Shown here: positions 1-6,076 of the stretch, in pieces
How positions within the stretch are numbered: the first letter of the stretch is position 1
Layout: each line of letters begins with the position of its first letter
From: a bacterium
GTDB taxonomy: Bacteria; Chloroflexota; Dormibacteria; UBA8260; Bog-877
Length of the DNA: 20,841 bases
Direction: 5' to 3'
NCBI GenBank assembly: GCA_021802115.1
Contig: JAKABA010000053.1
Span: forward strand, 1 to 20,841
Made by a program: the position numbers and the translations under genes
The notes under the pieces: generated by a model
Told to the model about the DNA's origin: nothing
The model's database searches: none
What the model saw: the letters and a program-made list of their open reading frames with translations, nothing else

Positions 1-256
1 GAAGTGCTCGAAGAACTTGGTGGCGATGTCCTCGTAGGTGTGGTCGTGAGCGGCCAGGGTGGTGGCCATCTCCAGCAGCCCGAGGCAGTACATCGCCATC
101 CAGGCGGTGCCGTCCGACTGCTCCAGGCGGCCGGCCACCGGCAGGGGGGCGGAGCGGTCGAAGAGGCCGATGTTGTCCAGGCCGAGGAAGCCGCCCTCGA
201 AGAGGTTGCGGCCCTCGCGGTCCTCCCGGTTCACCCACCACGTGAAGTTGAGCAGC
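1..256 (-). pseudogene. 5'-truncated duplicate of the GH63/MGH1-like glycoside hydrolase gene
   Basis: This stretch is nearly identical to 14288-14543, inside the intact glycoside hydrolase gene; by eye I see only three differences (near positions 127, 234 and 241). It corresponds to about residues 497-582 of that protein and the reading frame is open. Two differences are silent and one changes Leu to Arg. On the minus strand the coding direction runs out of the left edge, so the 3' part may continue outside the window, while the 5' part is cut sharply at 256, where the sequence switches to unrelated DNA next to a PIN toxin gene. No start codon or upstream coding sequence is attached, so this is a gene fragment. 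The very high identity implies a recent duplication, or an assembly join. Confidence 0.85.
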
Positions 257-325
257 GGTGGCCGCCAGACAGACCGATGTGGTGGTGGATGGCGCGGCTG
301 ACCCCTCGATCGGGCAGCCCATCGT

Positions 326-760
326 TCAGGGCTCCCCCAGCTCCTCTCGAAGAGTCTCGACGGTCCAGGTGGGACAGCCGCACCCGAGGAAGTCGTTGTC
401 GCCAGTGAGGATGGCGGCGTCGAAGACGAGCGCCAGCGCCACCGGCGCCCAATCGTTGGGGTCCCGTGGGACCCGGCGCCGAGCGACGGCCTCCATGTGC
501 TGGTAGGCGCTCCGGGCGATGATCTCGATGCCTTGGACGTCCAGGACGTGTTGGACCGCCTCTTCGAGGGTGAGGCGTCGTTCGGTGGTGAGGCGACCCC
601 TTGCCACCAGGATGGAGAGCCGTCGTGCAAGTTCGTGCTCGACCTCGTTCCATTGGTGTTCGGCCACCACGAGCTGAACCCGTGGGTGGAGGATCAGGGC
701 GCGCCCCCGGGCCCGCAGCAGCTCGCCAACGAGCACGCTGGCGTCTGCCACGATGATCAT
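326..760 (-). CDS. PIN-domain ribonuclease toxin (VapC-like) of a Phd-PIN module
   Basis: A 144-residue protein with the PIN-fold acidic pattern: D6 in the first strand (MIIVADAS), a glutamate cluster around 34-41, D100/D103 (PRDPNDWAP), and D121/D123 in a TGDNDF motif typical of the fourth acidic position. PIN toxins are metal-dependent RNases that cut tRNA, rRNA or mRNA when freed from the antitoxin. Its ATG (758-760) overlaps the TGA of the upstream Phd antitoxin by four bases (ATGA), so the two are translationally coupled. The RNA target cannot be read from sequence. A second copy of this operon at 8352-8625 kept the antitoxin but lost this gene. The 3' end lies about 70 bases from the truncated hydrolase fragment at the left edge. 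Confidence 0.85.
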   Translation of the reverse strand: MIIVADASVLVGELLRARGRALILHPRVQLVVAEHQWNEVEHELARRLSILVARGRLTTERRLTLEEAVQHVLDVQGIEIIARSAYQHMEAVARRRVPRDPNDWAPVALALVFDAAILTGDNDFLGCGCPTWTVETLREELGEP

Positions 761-1014
761 TCCGGCATAGGCCGTCGCAGGTCTAACAGCTGCCCGAGCT
801 CCTCTTCGGACATGCCGGACTCTTCAAGGACCTTCTCCACGGTCGCACCCAGCTTGGCGACCGCACGGCGGACCTCGTCCTCGTCCCGTTCCAGCGGGAT
901 GTAGAACCCGATCACCTTGCCGTGGCGGTTGACGGCGATGGTCTCGGAACCAGAGAGATAGGTGCTGGCGTTGTTGCGGAACTCGCGGACGCCGACGCTC
1001 TTGAGCTTCTGCAT
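757..1014 (-). CDS. Phd/YefM-family antitoxin
   Basis: An 85-residue protein with the Phd/YefM N-terminal DNA-binding fold: VGVREFRNNASTYL, followed by the ETIAVNRHGKVIGFYIPL strand pattern. The C-terminal half is acidic and helical, as expected for the toxin-binding arm. I chose the ATG at 1012-1014 because a strong Shine-Dalgarno (AAAGGAG) sits just upstream, unlike most antitoxins here, which look leaderless. It should bind and neutralise the PIN protein encoded next to it and repress the operon, probably through the TACACAGTGTA palindrome at 1030-1040. A close paralogue (8368-8625) shares nearly all residues, so it could bind the same toxin and operator. Confidence 0.88.
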   Translation of the reverse strand: MQKLKSVGVREFRNNASTYLSGSETIAVNRHGKVIGFYIPLERDEDEVRRAVAKLGATVEKVLEESGMSEEELGQLLDLRRPMPE

Positions 1015-1029
1015 TGTGTCTCCTTTAGG

Positions 1030-1040
1030 TACACAGTGTA
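1030..1040 (-). promoter_or_regulatory. Probable operator/-10 region of the Phd-PIN operon
   Basis: TACACAGTGTA is a perfect 5-bp inverted repeat around a central A. On the minus strand it contains TACACT, a plausible -10, with TGATGG 17 bp upstream as a weak -35. It lies 16 bp upstream of the antitoxin ATG with an SD in between. The same palindrome is preserved at 8641-8651 upstream of the duplicate antitoxin, although the bases around it have diverged, which supports a function. Confidence 0.55.
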
Positions 1041-1103
1041 GCCACTTCTCGGGGCAACCATCACTGGCCTCGGTGAAGAGCAGTCGGACTCGGCGGCTCC
1101 TCT

Positions 1104-1406
1104 TTACCCTTTGCCGTTGAGGGCGGAGCCCACCTCGGTCACCACCCGGCCGACCGCGAGGCCCTCGCCCGTCGCCCACGCGGTGACCCGGGCCACCTGC
1201 CGGTCGAGGTCGGCGCGCTGGTCCGCCGACGAGACGCGGGCGTACACGGCGATGGGGTCCGTGGGGGCCGCGGACTCCGGAGCGTCAACCAGGATCAGGC
1301 CCCCGCCCCGGCGTGCTGACACGGGCAGCTTGCCGTCCCGGAACCACCGGTACGCGGTCACCGGATGGATGCCTTGTACCTTCGCCCACTCACTCAAGCT
1401 CATCAT
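1104..1406 (-). mobile_element. Truncated IS607-type serine recombinase (tnpA remnant)
   Basis: A 100-residue reading frame starting MMSLSEWAKVQGIHPVTAYRWF, a MerR-like helix-turn-helix that reads the IS607 end, followed by the serine-recombinase N-terminus IAVYARVSSADQRADLDRQV with the nucleophile serine in ARVS. IS607 TnpA is normally about 200 residues. Here it stops (TAA at 1104-1106) just after GSALNGKG, where the family usually continues NGKR/NGRR into the rest of the catalytic domain. The break coincides with the end of the block shared with 8352-8707, so recombination cut the gene. No tnpB lies nearby. ATG at 1404-1406 has GAGGAG upstream. It is almost certainly inactive. Confidence 0.8.
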
Positions 1407-1506
1407 CGCTCCTCATGGCACGCGGCACCTGCAACAGTTGGTAGCCCTCGGGAAAGAGCGCGGACCGCTGGCTGGGGACCTCCGCTCGGCTACCGGGGCA
1501 AGCAGA

Positions 1507-1537
1507 GTGTCCGGACAGCGTCCGGACACTGTATGCT
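1507..1537 (+). promoter_or_regulatory. Perfect palindromic operator and -10 of the TacA-TacT module
   Basis: Two 10-base arms, GTGTCCGGAC (1507-1516) and GTCCGGACAC (1520-1529), are perfect reverse complements separated by AGC. Immediately downstream, TATGCT (1532-1537) is a good -10 hexamer ending 7 nt before the ATG at 1545, so transcription would start at or next to the start codon. Binding of the palindrome by the antitoxin would cover the core promoter. This is the expected arrangement for conditional autoregulation by a DUF1778/RHH antitoxin. Confidence 0.7.
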
Positions 1538-1544
1538 GTCGGTC

Positions 1545-1835
1545 ATGGCCAACGCAGCCGTCCGTCCCCCGAGGCGTCATCGATTGGAGGTGCGGGTGAC
1601 CCCTGAGCAGGACGCTCTCATCCGCCAGGCCGCGGACCTGGAGGCTGCCACCGTCACGGCATTCGTGCTCGACACGGTGACCGCCCGTGCGGCGACCGTG
1701 ATCGAGCAGCGCCGGGACCTCGCGCTCTCGAACCAGGCCTTTGACCGGTTCATCACCGAGCTGGACAAACCCCCAGCGGCGGTGCCTCAGCTGTCCGACC
1801 TTTTTAGGCGCTACCCCAAGCTGCCAGGCGCGTGA
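1545..1835 (+). CDS. DUF1778 (TacA-type) ribbon-helix-helix antitoxin
   Basis: A 96-residue protein. Residues about 12-50 (RLEVRVTPEQDALIRQAADL, then the TVTAFVLDTV helix) match the DUF1778 RHH fold, and the C-terminal tail with PQLSDLFRRYP is the usual toxin-binding end. It is followed by a GNAT toxin whose GTG overlaps its TGA (GTGA, 1832-1835). Start choice is between ATG 1533 and ATG 1545, in the same frame. I prefer 1545 because the -10 TATGCT overlaps the first ATG and predicts a leaderless transcript beginning at 1545. It should neutralise TacT and repress through the palindrome at 1507-1529. Confidence 0.85.
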   Translation: MANAAVRPPRRHRLEVRVTPEQDALIRQAADLEAATVTAFVLDTVTARAATVIEQRRDLALSNQAFDRFITELDKPPAAVPQLSDLFRRYPKLPGA

Positions 1836-2350
1836 GCCCGCGGCGCCTCGAACGCCTCGCCGCCCACCACGACCTCTCGGAGTTCCGGTGCGGCAACCAG
1901 AGCCTCGACTCTTGGCTTCGCGATCACGCCTTGGCCTCTCAGCAGATGGACTCCGCTCGAACGTTCCTGCTCAGCGAGGATACCCACATCCTCGGGTACT
2001 TCAGCCTCACCATGGGGGCGGTGCTGCGCTCCGAGGCGCCACCCGCACTCGTGCGCGGGCTACGTGGCTACCCCACCGGTATGGTCCTCCTCGCTCGGCT
2101 GGCTGTGAACGCTGACCATCAAGGCCAGGGGCTTGGCAGCCTGCTTCTCGCCGAGGCGCTCCGCAAGGCGGTCGTGGCAGGCGAAGCGGCTGCGGCTCGT
2201 CTGGTGGTGGTGGCCGCCGTCGACGCCGCGGCAGTGCGCTTCTATGCGCATCACGGCTTTCTTGCCGTGCCCGAGCACCCCCTCCGCCTCTACCGCCGGA
2301 TGAAGGACATCCGGCTCAGCCTGGAGGAGCTGCACGGCACCGAGGGGTGA
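1832..2350 (+). CDS. GNAT acetyltransferase toxin, TacT-like
   Basis: A 172-residue GNAT protein. The opening RRLERLAAHHDLSEFRCGNQSLDSWL is the characteristic TacT/AtaT-type N-terminus (HD.S.F.CG...LD.WL). The acetyl-CoA pyrophosphate loop is NADHQGQGLGSLLL (residues 93-106), and the FYAHHGF motif carries the tyrosine (Y138) equivalent to the general acid of TacT. Known members acetylate the amino group of charged aminoacyl-tRNA and stop translation; which tRNA is used here cannot be told. The GTG start overlaps the antitoxin stop by four bases. The module is complete and appears intact. Confidence 0.88.
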   Translation: MSPRRLERLAAHHDLSEFRCGNQSLDSWLRDHALASQQMDSARTFLLSEDTHILGYFSLTMGAVLRSEAPPALVRGLRGYPTGMVLLARLAVNADHQGQGLGSLLLAEALRKAVVAGEAAAARLVVVAAVDAAAVRFYAHHGFLAVPEHPLRLYRRMKDIRLSLEELHGTEG

Positions 2351-2661
2351 GGGCCTCTCGCATTGGGGAGCCCGGCAGTTGTCTCGATCACCGAGACCCG
2401 TGCAGTCGGTCCCGCAGGTCCGCGCCCGGCGTGGGCTGCATCGGTGGCGCCGATCGCGGCCCGCGCGGCCGCGGCCCATTGCACGGCCTCCTCCTCCCAT
2501 GCCGTGCTCGTCTACCGTGGCGCCGGGCGGATCCATTACCTGACCGCCGACAATGGCACGCCCACGACCGCGGTGCGCCCGGTGGAGAGGCAGGCCCACT
2601 TGGGAGCCTGCCGGGTCAGCGGCCACTCCCGGGGCGGCGATCTTCCGCCGCAGAGCCGACC
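2351..2661. repeat. Gene-free spacer with dispersed repeat (copy A)
   Basis: I find no convincing gene between the TacT stop and the AbrB-PIN operon. About 2420-2560 holds a degenerate repeat also seen at about 10905-11027 (copy B) and partly at 20555-20590 (copy C). Copies A and C share nearly the phrase TCCATYACCTGACCGCCGAC. Copies A and B share the segment around CATGCCGTGCT and CTACCGT. On the minus strand A and B both translate to G-A-T-V-D-(E/Q)-H-G-(M/I)-G-G-G, which suggests a decayed coding sequence, but I do not recognise the family. Confidence 0.45.
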
Positions 2662-3141
2662 CTACCCTGGTAGATGATCGGGCAGATGGACGACCCGGAT
2701 ACGACGGCTCATCCGATGGCCGGCCAGTTTCGTCTTCCATGTCTCGTCACAAGTCACAAGACGTGCCACTTGGCATACCACGCCTGTCGCAATCACCAGG
2801 GCGTCCGGAGTGGAAAAGCCAAACGCGGCCCGCATGGTGGCGGCTTCTTGGGCGACGGCAAGGTCGATGGGTTGAGGCTTCAGATTCGGATGGTGCTTTA
2901 GGAAGTCGAGGACGTGTTCGTACTCCTCAAGCGTGCGCTTGCGCGGGCGCACCAAGGTCTCCATCACGCTCACCATGGCGACCGTTGCTGGATTCCGGCC
3001 AGATCGCACCAGCGCGTCGATCACATGGATCGCGAGTGGACTGGTGGCCTCGCTACCGTCAAGGTGGGAGATGAGACAACTGCTGTCCAAGAGCAGGCGA
3101 TCGCCGACGGGGATCGCACGCTCGAGTGAGGCGCGCGTCAC
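2662..3141 (-). CDS. PIN-domain toxin (VapC-like) paired with an AbrB-type antitoxin
   Basis: A 159-residue PIN protein, with acidic positions D19 (LLLDSS), E61 (VMETLV), D113 (STPDALV) and D132 (VTCDETW) in the right order and spacing. I chose GTG at 3139-3141 over the TTG nine bases upstream because it gives the same 4-nt overlap (GTGA) with the antitoxin stop seen in almost every other module here. It is slightly longer than classic VapC (about 130), mainly from an N-terminal extension and a middle insert (RPRKRTLEEYEHVLDFLKHH). It is expected to be an RNase held inactive by the preceding AbrB-fold antitoxin. Confidence 0.82.
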   Translation of the reverse strand: MTRASLERAIPVGDRLLLDSSCLISHLDGSEATSPLAIHVIDALVRSGRNPATVAMVSVMETLVRPRKRTLEEYEHVLDFLKHHPNLKPQPIDLAVAQEAATMRAAFGFSTPDALVIATGVVCQVARLVTCDETWKTKLAGHRMSRRIRVVHLPDHLPG

Positions 3142-3380
3142 CCACCCCAACTCCGGCGCTCCGCCGCGAGGTAGGCGCTGATCTCCTCTTCGCTGGCCCC
3201 GTAAGCCCCACGGAGAGCCCCCGCGTAGCTCTGTCGGATCGGGCGGACTCGCGCCTCTCCCGTGGCCTCCTCGTACACGATCTTGAGCCGGGCCCCCTCA
3301 CTGACGCCCATGGCACGAGCGAGTGGCTCCGGCCAGGTGAGCTGGTTCTTCCTCCGCAGGTCGACCTCGAGTTCCATCAT
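3138..3380 (-). CDS. SpoVT/AbrB-fold antitoxin (MazE/VapB-like)
   Basis: An 80-residue protein with a SpoVT-AbrB swapped-hairpin DNA-binding domain at the N-terminus: ELEVDLRRKNQLTWPEPLARAMGV followed by GARLKIVYEEATGEARVRPI. The C-terminal tail (SYAGALRGAYGASEEEISAYLAAER) is the toxin-binding arm commonly attached to PIN partners. Two ATG codons (3375-3377 and 3378-3380) are adjacent; the outer one lies 6 nt from a TATAGT -10 on the minus strand, so the mRNA is probably leaderless. Its stop codon overlaps the start of the PIN toxin. Confidence 0.82.
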   Translation of the reverse strand: MMELEVDLRRKNQLTWPEPLARAMGVSEGARLKIVYEEATGEARVRPIRQSYAGALRGAYGASEEEISAYLAAERRSWGG

Positions 3381-3386
3381 GGTCCC

Positions 3387-3392
3387 ACTATA
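3387..3392 (-). promoter_or_regulatory. -10 element of the AbrB-PIN operon (leaderless)
   Basis: On the minus strand TATAGT is followed by GGGACC and then ATG. A -10 hexamer ending 6 nt before the start codon places the transcription start at the ATG. No convincing -35 is visible. Confidence 0.55.
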
Positions 3393-3498
3393 CAAGGGCA
3401 GTGGGATTCAGGCACACGGGTATGACCGTGGACCAGTGATCCGACACTAGGACCACGATTCTGCCGGGCTGTTCCGAGTGCGGCCACCCAACCGGGCC

Positions 3499-3735
3499 CT
3501 GACGGGGATCGCCCGCCGCGACGGGCTGGCCGCGGGCCCGAAGAACGACCTAGGGCAGGTGCAAGCTCTCCGGCCCGACTTCAACTGCGCCATCGACGAG
3601 TAGTGCGCGCAGGACGCCGAGTGCGGCCGGCTCCGGCCCTTCCTGGCCGCCGGCAAGGCCGTCTTCGAGGTCGAGTACGGGCTCTCTCCGACTCGCTCCT
3701 GCCCGGCGGCCGACGCCGCCGGGCGGAGCACCATC
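3499..3735 (+). pseudogene. Relic of a GH114 endo-polygalactosaminidase-like gene
   Basis: Forward translation from 3499 reads LTGIARRDGLAAGPKNDL, then QALRPDFNCAIDE, a stop, and CAQDAECGRLRPFLAAGKAVFEVEY. This follows the GH114/TM1410 pattern (GLKND...FDFAINEQC...C..L.PF..AGKAVFnvEY). The in-frame TAG at 3601-3603 stands where the family normally has Gln (CAG to TAG). Neither end of the gene is present: upstream sequence gives no start or signal peptide, and similarity fades after about 3720. It is a broken fragment with no expected product. Confidence 0.65.
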
Positions 3736-3904
3736 GCCAAGCGGCCGGCCCTGCGCGCGTGGCCCCGGACACCCTGCCGGCGACGCTCGGCGCCATCGCG
3801 GCCGGGTGGGGGGTCATCCCTGCGGCGAGGCCGGTTGGGAGTGAGGGCTCCTGCCCCGTCGTCGGAGCCGGGGGAGGCGGGCGGTGCCAGTGGTACCAGT
3901 GCGG

Positions 3905-3910
3905 TATCAT
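3905..3910 (+). promoter_or_regulatory. -10 element of the RHH-Doc operon (leaderless)
   Basis: TATCAT is followed by GACGGG and then the ATG at 3917, the same 6-nt spacing as other modules here. Just upstream, GGTGCCAGT and GGTACCAGT (about 3883-3900) form a near-perfect tandem repeat, with TGGTACCA palindromic, a candidate operator. Confidence 0.55.
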
Positions 3911-3916
3911 GACGGG

Positions 3917-4123
3917 ATGGCACTCACCCTGCGAACTGACGAAGAGTTGGAGAAGGCCCTGGACGGCCTGACCGGGGCGGAGCGGCTGTCTCGCCAGGAG
4001 GTGATCCGCCGGGCGGTGCTGGAGAGATGGGCCCGGGTCGAGCATCGGGCGCGCGTGCATGCTGCCGTGCGCGAGGGGCTGGACGAGTGGCACGAGGCTC
4101 TGGACAGTCTCGGGAAGGCGTGA
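3917..4123 (+). CDS. Ribbon-helix-helix antitoxin of a Doc module
   Basis: A 68-residue protein. MALTLRTDEELEKALDGLTG, then LSRQEVIRRAVLERW, is a typical RHH strand-helix-helix DNA-binding unit, followed by a helical C-terminus rich in Arg, His and Glu that should bind Doc. The ATG at 3917 is favoured over an upstream in-frame ATG at 3884 because the -10 TATCAT lies exactly 6 nt before it, and the residues encoded upstream (MPVVPVRYHDG) do not look like an RHH N-terminus. The stop overlaps the GTG of Doc (GTGA, 4120-4123). Confidence 0.83.
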   Translation: MALTLRTDEELEKALDGLTGAERLSRQEVIRRAVLERWARVEHRARVHAAVREGLDEWHEALDSLGKA

Positions 4124-4524
4124 CCCCTGTCGAGCACCTCAATCTCGAGGACGTGCTCGATATGGTCGAGGCACTCGGGGTGGGGCCGGTTCGCGACGTT
4201 GGCCTCTTGGCATCGGCGGTGGCCCGGCCCCGTGCCAGCGCATTCGGGCACGATGCCTACCCTGATCTCGCCCACAAGGCTGCAGCCCTGCTCCATTCGA
4301 TCGCCCTGAACCACGCGCTCGTCGACGGCAACAAGCGTCTGGCCTGGCTGGCCACCCACGCCTTCCTCCGGCTCAACGGGCAGCGTCCCCACGTCACCAA
4401 CGTCGAGGCGTTCACCTTGGTCATGGATGTCGTGCGGGGCACGGCAGCGCTCGATGCCATCGCGGGCCGCCTCACGGTCCAGCCCCTCACGGGGAGCGGG
4501 CCCGGCCGCGCCGGCGGTGAGTGA
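4120..4524 (+). CDS. doc: Doc-type Fic-fold toxin
   Basis: A 134-residue single-domain Doc protein. The Fic/Doc active-site loop is H65-A-L-V-D-G-N-K-R73, preceded by the family's KAAALLHSIALNHALVDGNK context and followed by LAWLATHAFLRLNGQ. Doc toxins transfer phosphate from ATP to EF-Tu and stop translation; the NKR rather than NGR ending fits Doc rather than an AMPylating Fic enzyme. The start is GTG, overlapping the antitoxin stop by four bases. The protein is intact and full length. Confidence 0.9.
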   Translation: MTPVEHLNLEDVLDMVEALGVGPVRDVGLLASAVARPRASAFGHDAYPDLAHKAAALLHSIALNHALVDGNKRLAWLATHAFLRLNGQRPHVTNVEAFTLVMDVVRGTAALDAIAGRLTVQPLTGSGPGRAGGE

Positions 4525-4848
4525 TGGCAGGCCATCAGATCCGGTCGGCCCAGGGCCCAGCCCAGCTGGCGGCAGCCTGAGCCAGGACGGGTGAAGCCCG
4601 CTGTGCCATGTGCCAGGCCGACTCCGGGGCACCCCGGGCCCGTCTCCCGCACACCCCCGTCGCTGGACCCGACCGTCCATCCGGATGCGGGCCTCCAGCG
4701 GCCAGGGCTGCCGGCCCGGCCTCAGCGATGGGCCTGGCCGTGGCCCGCCGTGTCCTCCGCGGGCACCGACGCTCCTTCCGCTGGCCCCACTCGATCGCGC
4801 CACGCAGTGATCAACCAGCGCCGCCGCTGACCCCGCACCGCCGGCCAC
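4525..4848. other. Gene-free spacer between doc and the pRiA4b-type gene
   Basis: No reading frame here has a recognisable domain or start signal on either strand. The two genes converge on it. It ends in the hairpin at 4849-4868. I see nothing else supportable. Confidence 0.5.
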
Positions 4849-4868
4849 CCCCAGCCCGAGGGCTGGGG
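4849..4868 (-). terminator. GC-rich hairpin, likely terminator of the pRiA4b-type gene
   Basis: CCCCAGCCC (4849-4857) and GGGCTGGGG (4860-4868) are perfect complements. It lies just past the stop of the minus-strand gene at 4886. There is no U-run, which is common for actinobacterial terminators, so the call rests on position and stem strength. Confidence 0.45.
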
Positions 4869-4885
4869 CCCGCGGAGCGTCCCCG

Positions 4886-5446
4886 TCACCGCCGCCCCGG
4901 CGGCGGCCGGTCCCGCGCCCCCCAGTCGGGCCGGAGCGGTGGGAGGTCGGACCGTCCCGGGTCCGCCGGTCGGGGGGTCTCCCCGTCGTCGCCGTCCCAG
5001 CGGCGCTCGTACTGGTCGGGCATGTCGCCCCAGCCCCAGTAGGGGAGCGGGCCGGCCGGCACGATGCCCAGGGTGCGGCCCGGGTCGATGCGCACCGGGT
5101 CCACCGTGCACAGGTGGGCCCAGTCATCGCCGAGGTCGAAGACGTAGACGAACTGCTCCCCCGGCCGCAGCCGGCTGAGCCGGGTCCGCCGGTAGTCGAG
5201 GACCCGCTCCGGCTCGCCCCACCCGACCCACTCCTCGTCGGGGAGGGTGATCCGGGTGCGGTCGGCCAGGGTGAACTCCTGCAGGTGCGAGCGGTCCCAG
5301 CGGGCGAAGGCGTCGTCGATGGCGTCGGCCAGCTGGGCGAAGGTGTGGGTGCGAGCCGCGGCGAAGATCCGGCCCGGCCGGGGCCAGAGGTGCTGACCGC
5401 GGCCTTCCACCAGGTCGACGCGGATCGACAGCCAGGTGCGTGCCAT
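4886..5446 (-). CDS. Plasmid pRiA4b ORF-3-like protein (IS1096 TnpR-like passenger)
   Basis: A 186-residue protein with the family's hallmarks: TWLSIRVDL at the start, ARTHTFAQLADAIDDAFARWDRSHLQEF, a central LRPGEQFVYVFDLGDDWAHLCTV, and a tail with LPYWGWGDMPDQYERRWDGDDG. The molecular function of this family is not established; members accompany plasmids and IS elements. ATG at 5444-5446 is chosen because GAGGAGG lies at a usual distance upstream and residues match the family from that Met. This is the only full-length copy in the window. Partial or altered copies lie at 8065-8234, 9066-9416 and about 19001-19195, and its 165-bp upstream flank is duplicated at 9417-9590. Confidence 0.8.
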   Translation of the reverse strand: MARTWLSIRVDLVEGRGQHLWPRPGRIFAAARTHTFAQLADAIDDAFARWDRSHLQEFTLADRTRITLPDEEWVGWGEPERVLDYRRTRLSRLRPGEQFVYVFDLGDDWAHLCTVDPVRIDPGRTLGIVPAGPLPYWGWGDMPDQYERRWDGDDGETPRPADPGRSDLPPLRPDWGARDRPPPGRR

Positions 5447-5612
5447 CCGGGCGGGCCCTCCTCGGTCTTGGTCCAACCCCCATCATCCGGCCCCGCACCG
5501 CCGGGGCCGGCCGGGCGGCCGGCGGGGAGCGGCGGGGCCGTGCCGACGATCGCGGGGGCGAGCAGCGGTGCGGCGGCGCCGCCCCGCGGGGGTGCCCCTG
5601 GCGAAGGGGGTC
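5447..5612. repeat. Duplicated upstream flank of the pRiA4b-type gene
   Basis: This segment aligns along its length with 9417-9590 upstream of the third pRiA4b copy. Shared landmarks are GGCGGGGAGCGG, CGACGATC, GCGGCGCCGC and GTGCCCCT(G/C)GCGAAGGGGG at the far end. Similarity stops after GCGAAGGGGG in both, marking the edge of the duplicated unit. I see no gene in it. Confidence 0.6.
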
Positions 5613-5654
5613 TGGGGAATTCCAGTGATCGAAAGTGGGGAATTTCGGTGATCG
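5613..5654. repeat. Paired direct repeats resembling an IS21-family end
   Basis: TGGGGAATTCCAGTGATCG (5613-5631) and TGGGGAATTTCGGTGATCG (5636-5654) match at 17 of 19 positions with a 23-bp period. Multiple short direct repeats of the GGGGAATT...GTGATC kind are, from memory, typical of the ends of actinobacterial IS21-type elements, where IstA binds. No istA or istB gene is present, so this would be a solo end. The repeat is seen directly; the IS21 assignment is inference. Confidence 0.5.
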
Positions 5655-5667
5655 GCAGCAGGGGGAG

Positions 5668-5840
5668 GTGGGATTGGAGCGACTACATCATCGAAGGGGT
5701 CGCCGCCCCATTGCGGACCGCAGGCGGAGCCTCGGCAAGTTCAGGACCCCCCGGCGACGGGGCCGCCGCTTGCGGCGCCAAGATGCATGCGGTCGAGGCG
5801 CAGCCCGCGGAGCGTGGCAGGCGACGCGGGTCGCGGCCCC
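5668..5840. repeat. Dispersed repeat, first copy
   Basis: Begins GGGATTGGAGCGACTAC(A/G)TCATCGAAGGGGTCGCCGCCCC and aligns with about 10700-10870. The first 60 bases are almost identical; later parts diverge but keep GAGGCGCAGCCCGCGG and GTGGCAGG. A forward frame reads WSDY(I/V)IEGVAAPLRTAG in both copies, but I know no family for it. It follows directly after the IS21-like repeats here but not at the second site. Confidence 0.6.
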
Positions 5841-5845
5841 ATGAG

Positions 5846-6076
5846 TGAGCCCCGAGGTTGACTCCGCTCAGCCATGGAGACGCGCACGTAGACGATGGCT
5901 GGTAGCGCCTCTGGAGATCACGCCAGGGCCGGAGCAGTGGCGGGGACCGTCGTTTCCGTCACTCTGGTAGACGACCACATCCCTCGCTCAGCCCCGGGCG
6001 GTCGTGGCTAGGCCAGGGTGGGTGGGCCAGGGTGGGTGGGCCAGGCATGACCTGCAAGGTGCGAAGATAGCCGGCA
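5846..6076. other. Spacer upstream of the ATPase gene with a 14-bp G-rich tandem repeat
   Basis: No gene is visible. Positions 6011-6045 hold two and a half copies of GGCCAGGGTGGGTG. The repeat carries several GGG runs in close spacing and could form a G-quadruplex on the plus strand about 30 bp before the ATPase start. GATAGC (6066-6071) is a weak -10 candidate 5 nt before the ATG. Confidence 0.45.

Noticed and set aside
2060..2740. Long minus-strand frame across the TacT gene and spacer
   Set aside because: It overlaps the well-supported tacT gene and the end of a PIN gene, and has no recognisable domain; part of it belongs to the dispersed repeat.
3907..5127. Long minus-strand frame of about 400 codons
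   Set aside because: It runs antisense through the RHH-Doc module and over the pRiA4b gene in the wrong frame, with no domain.
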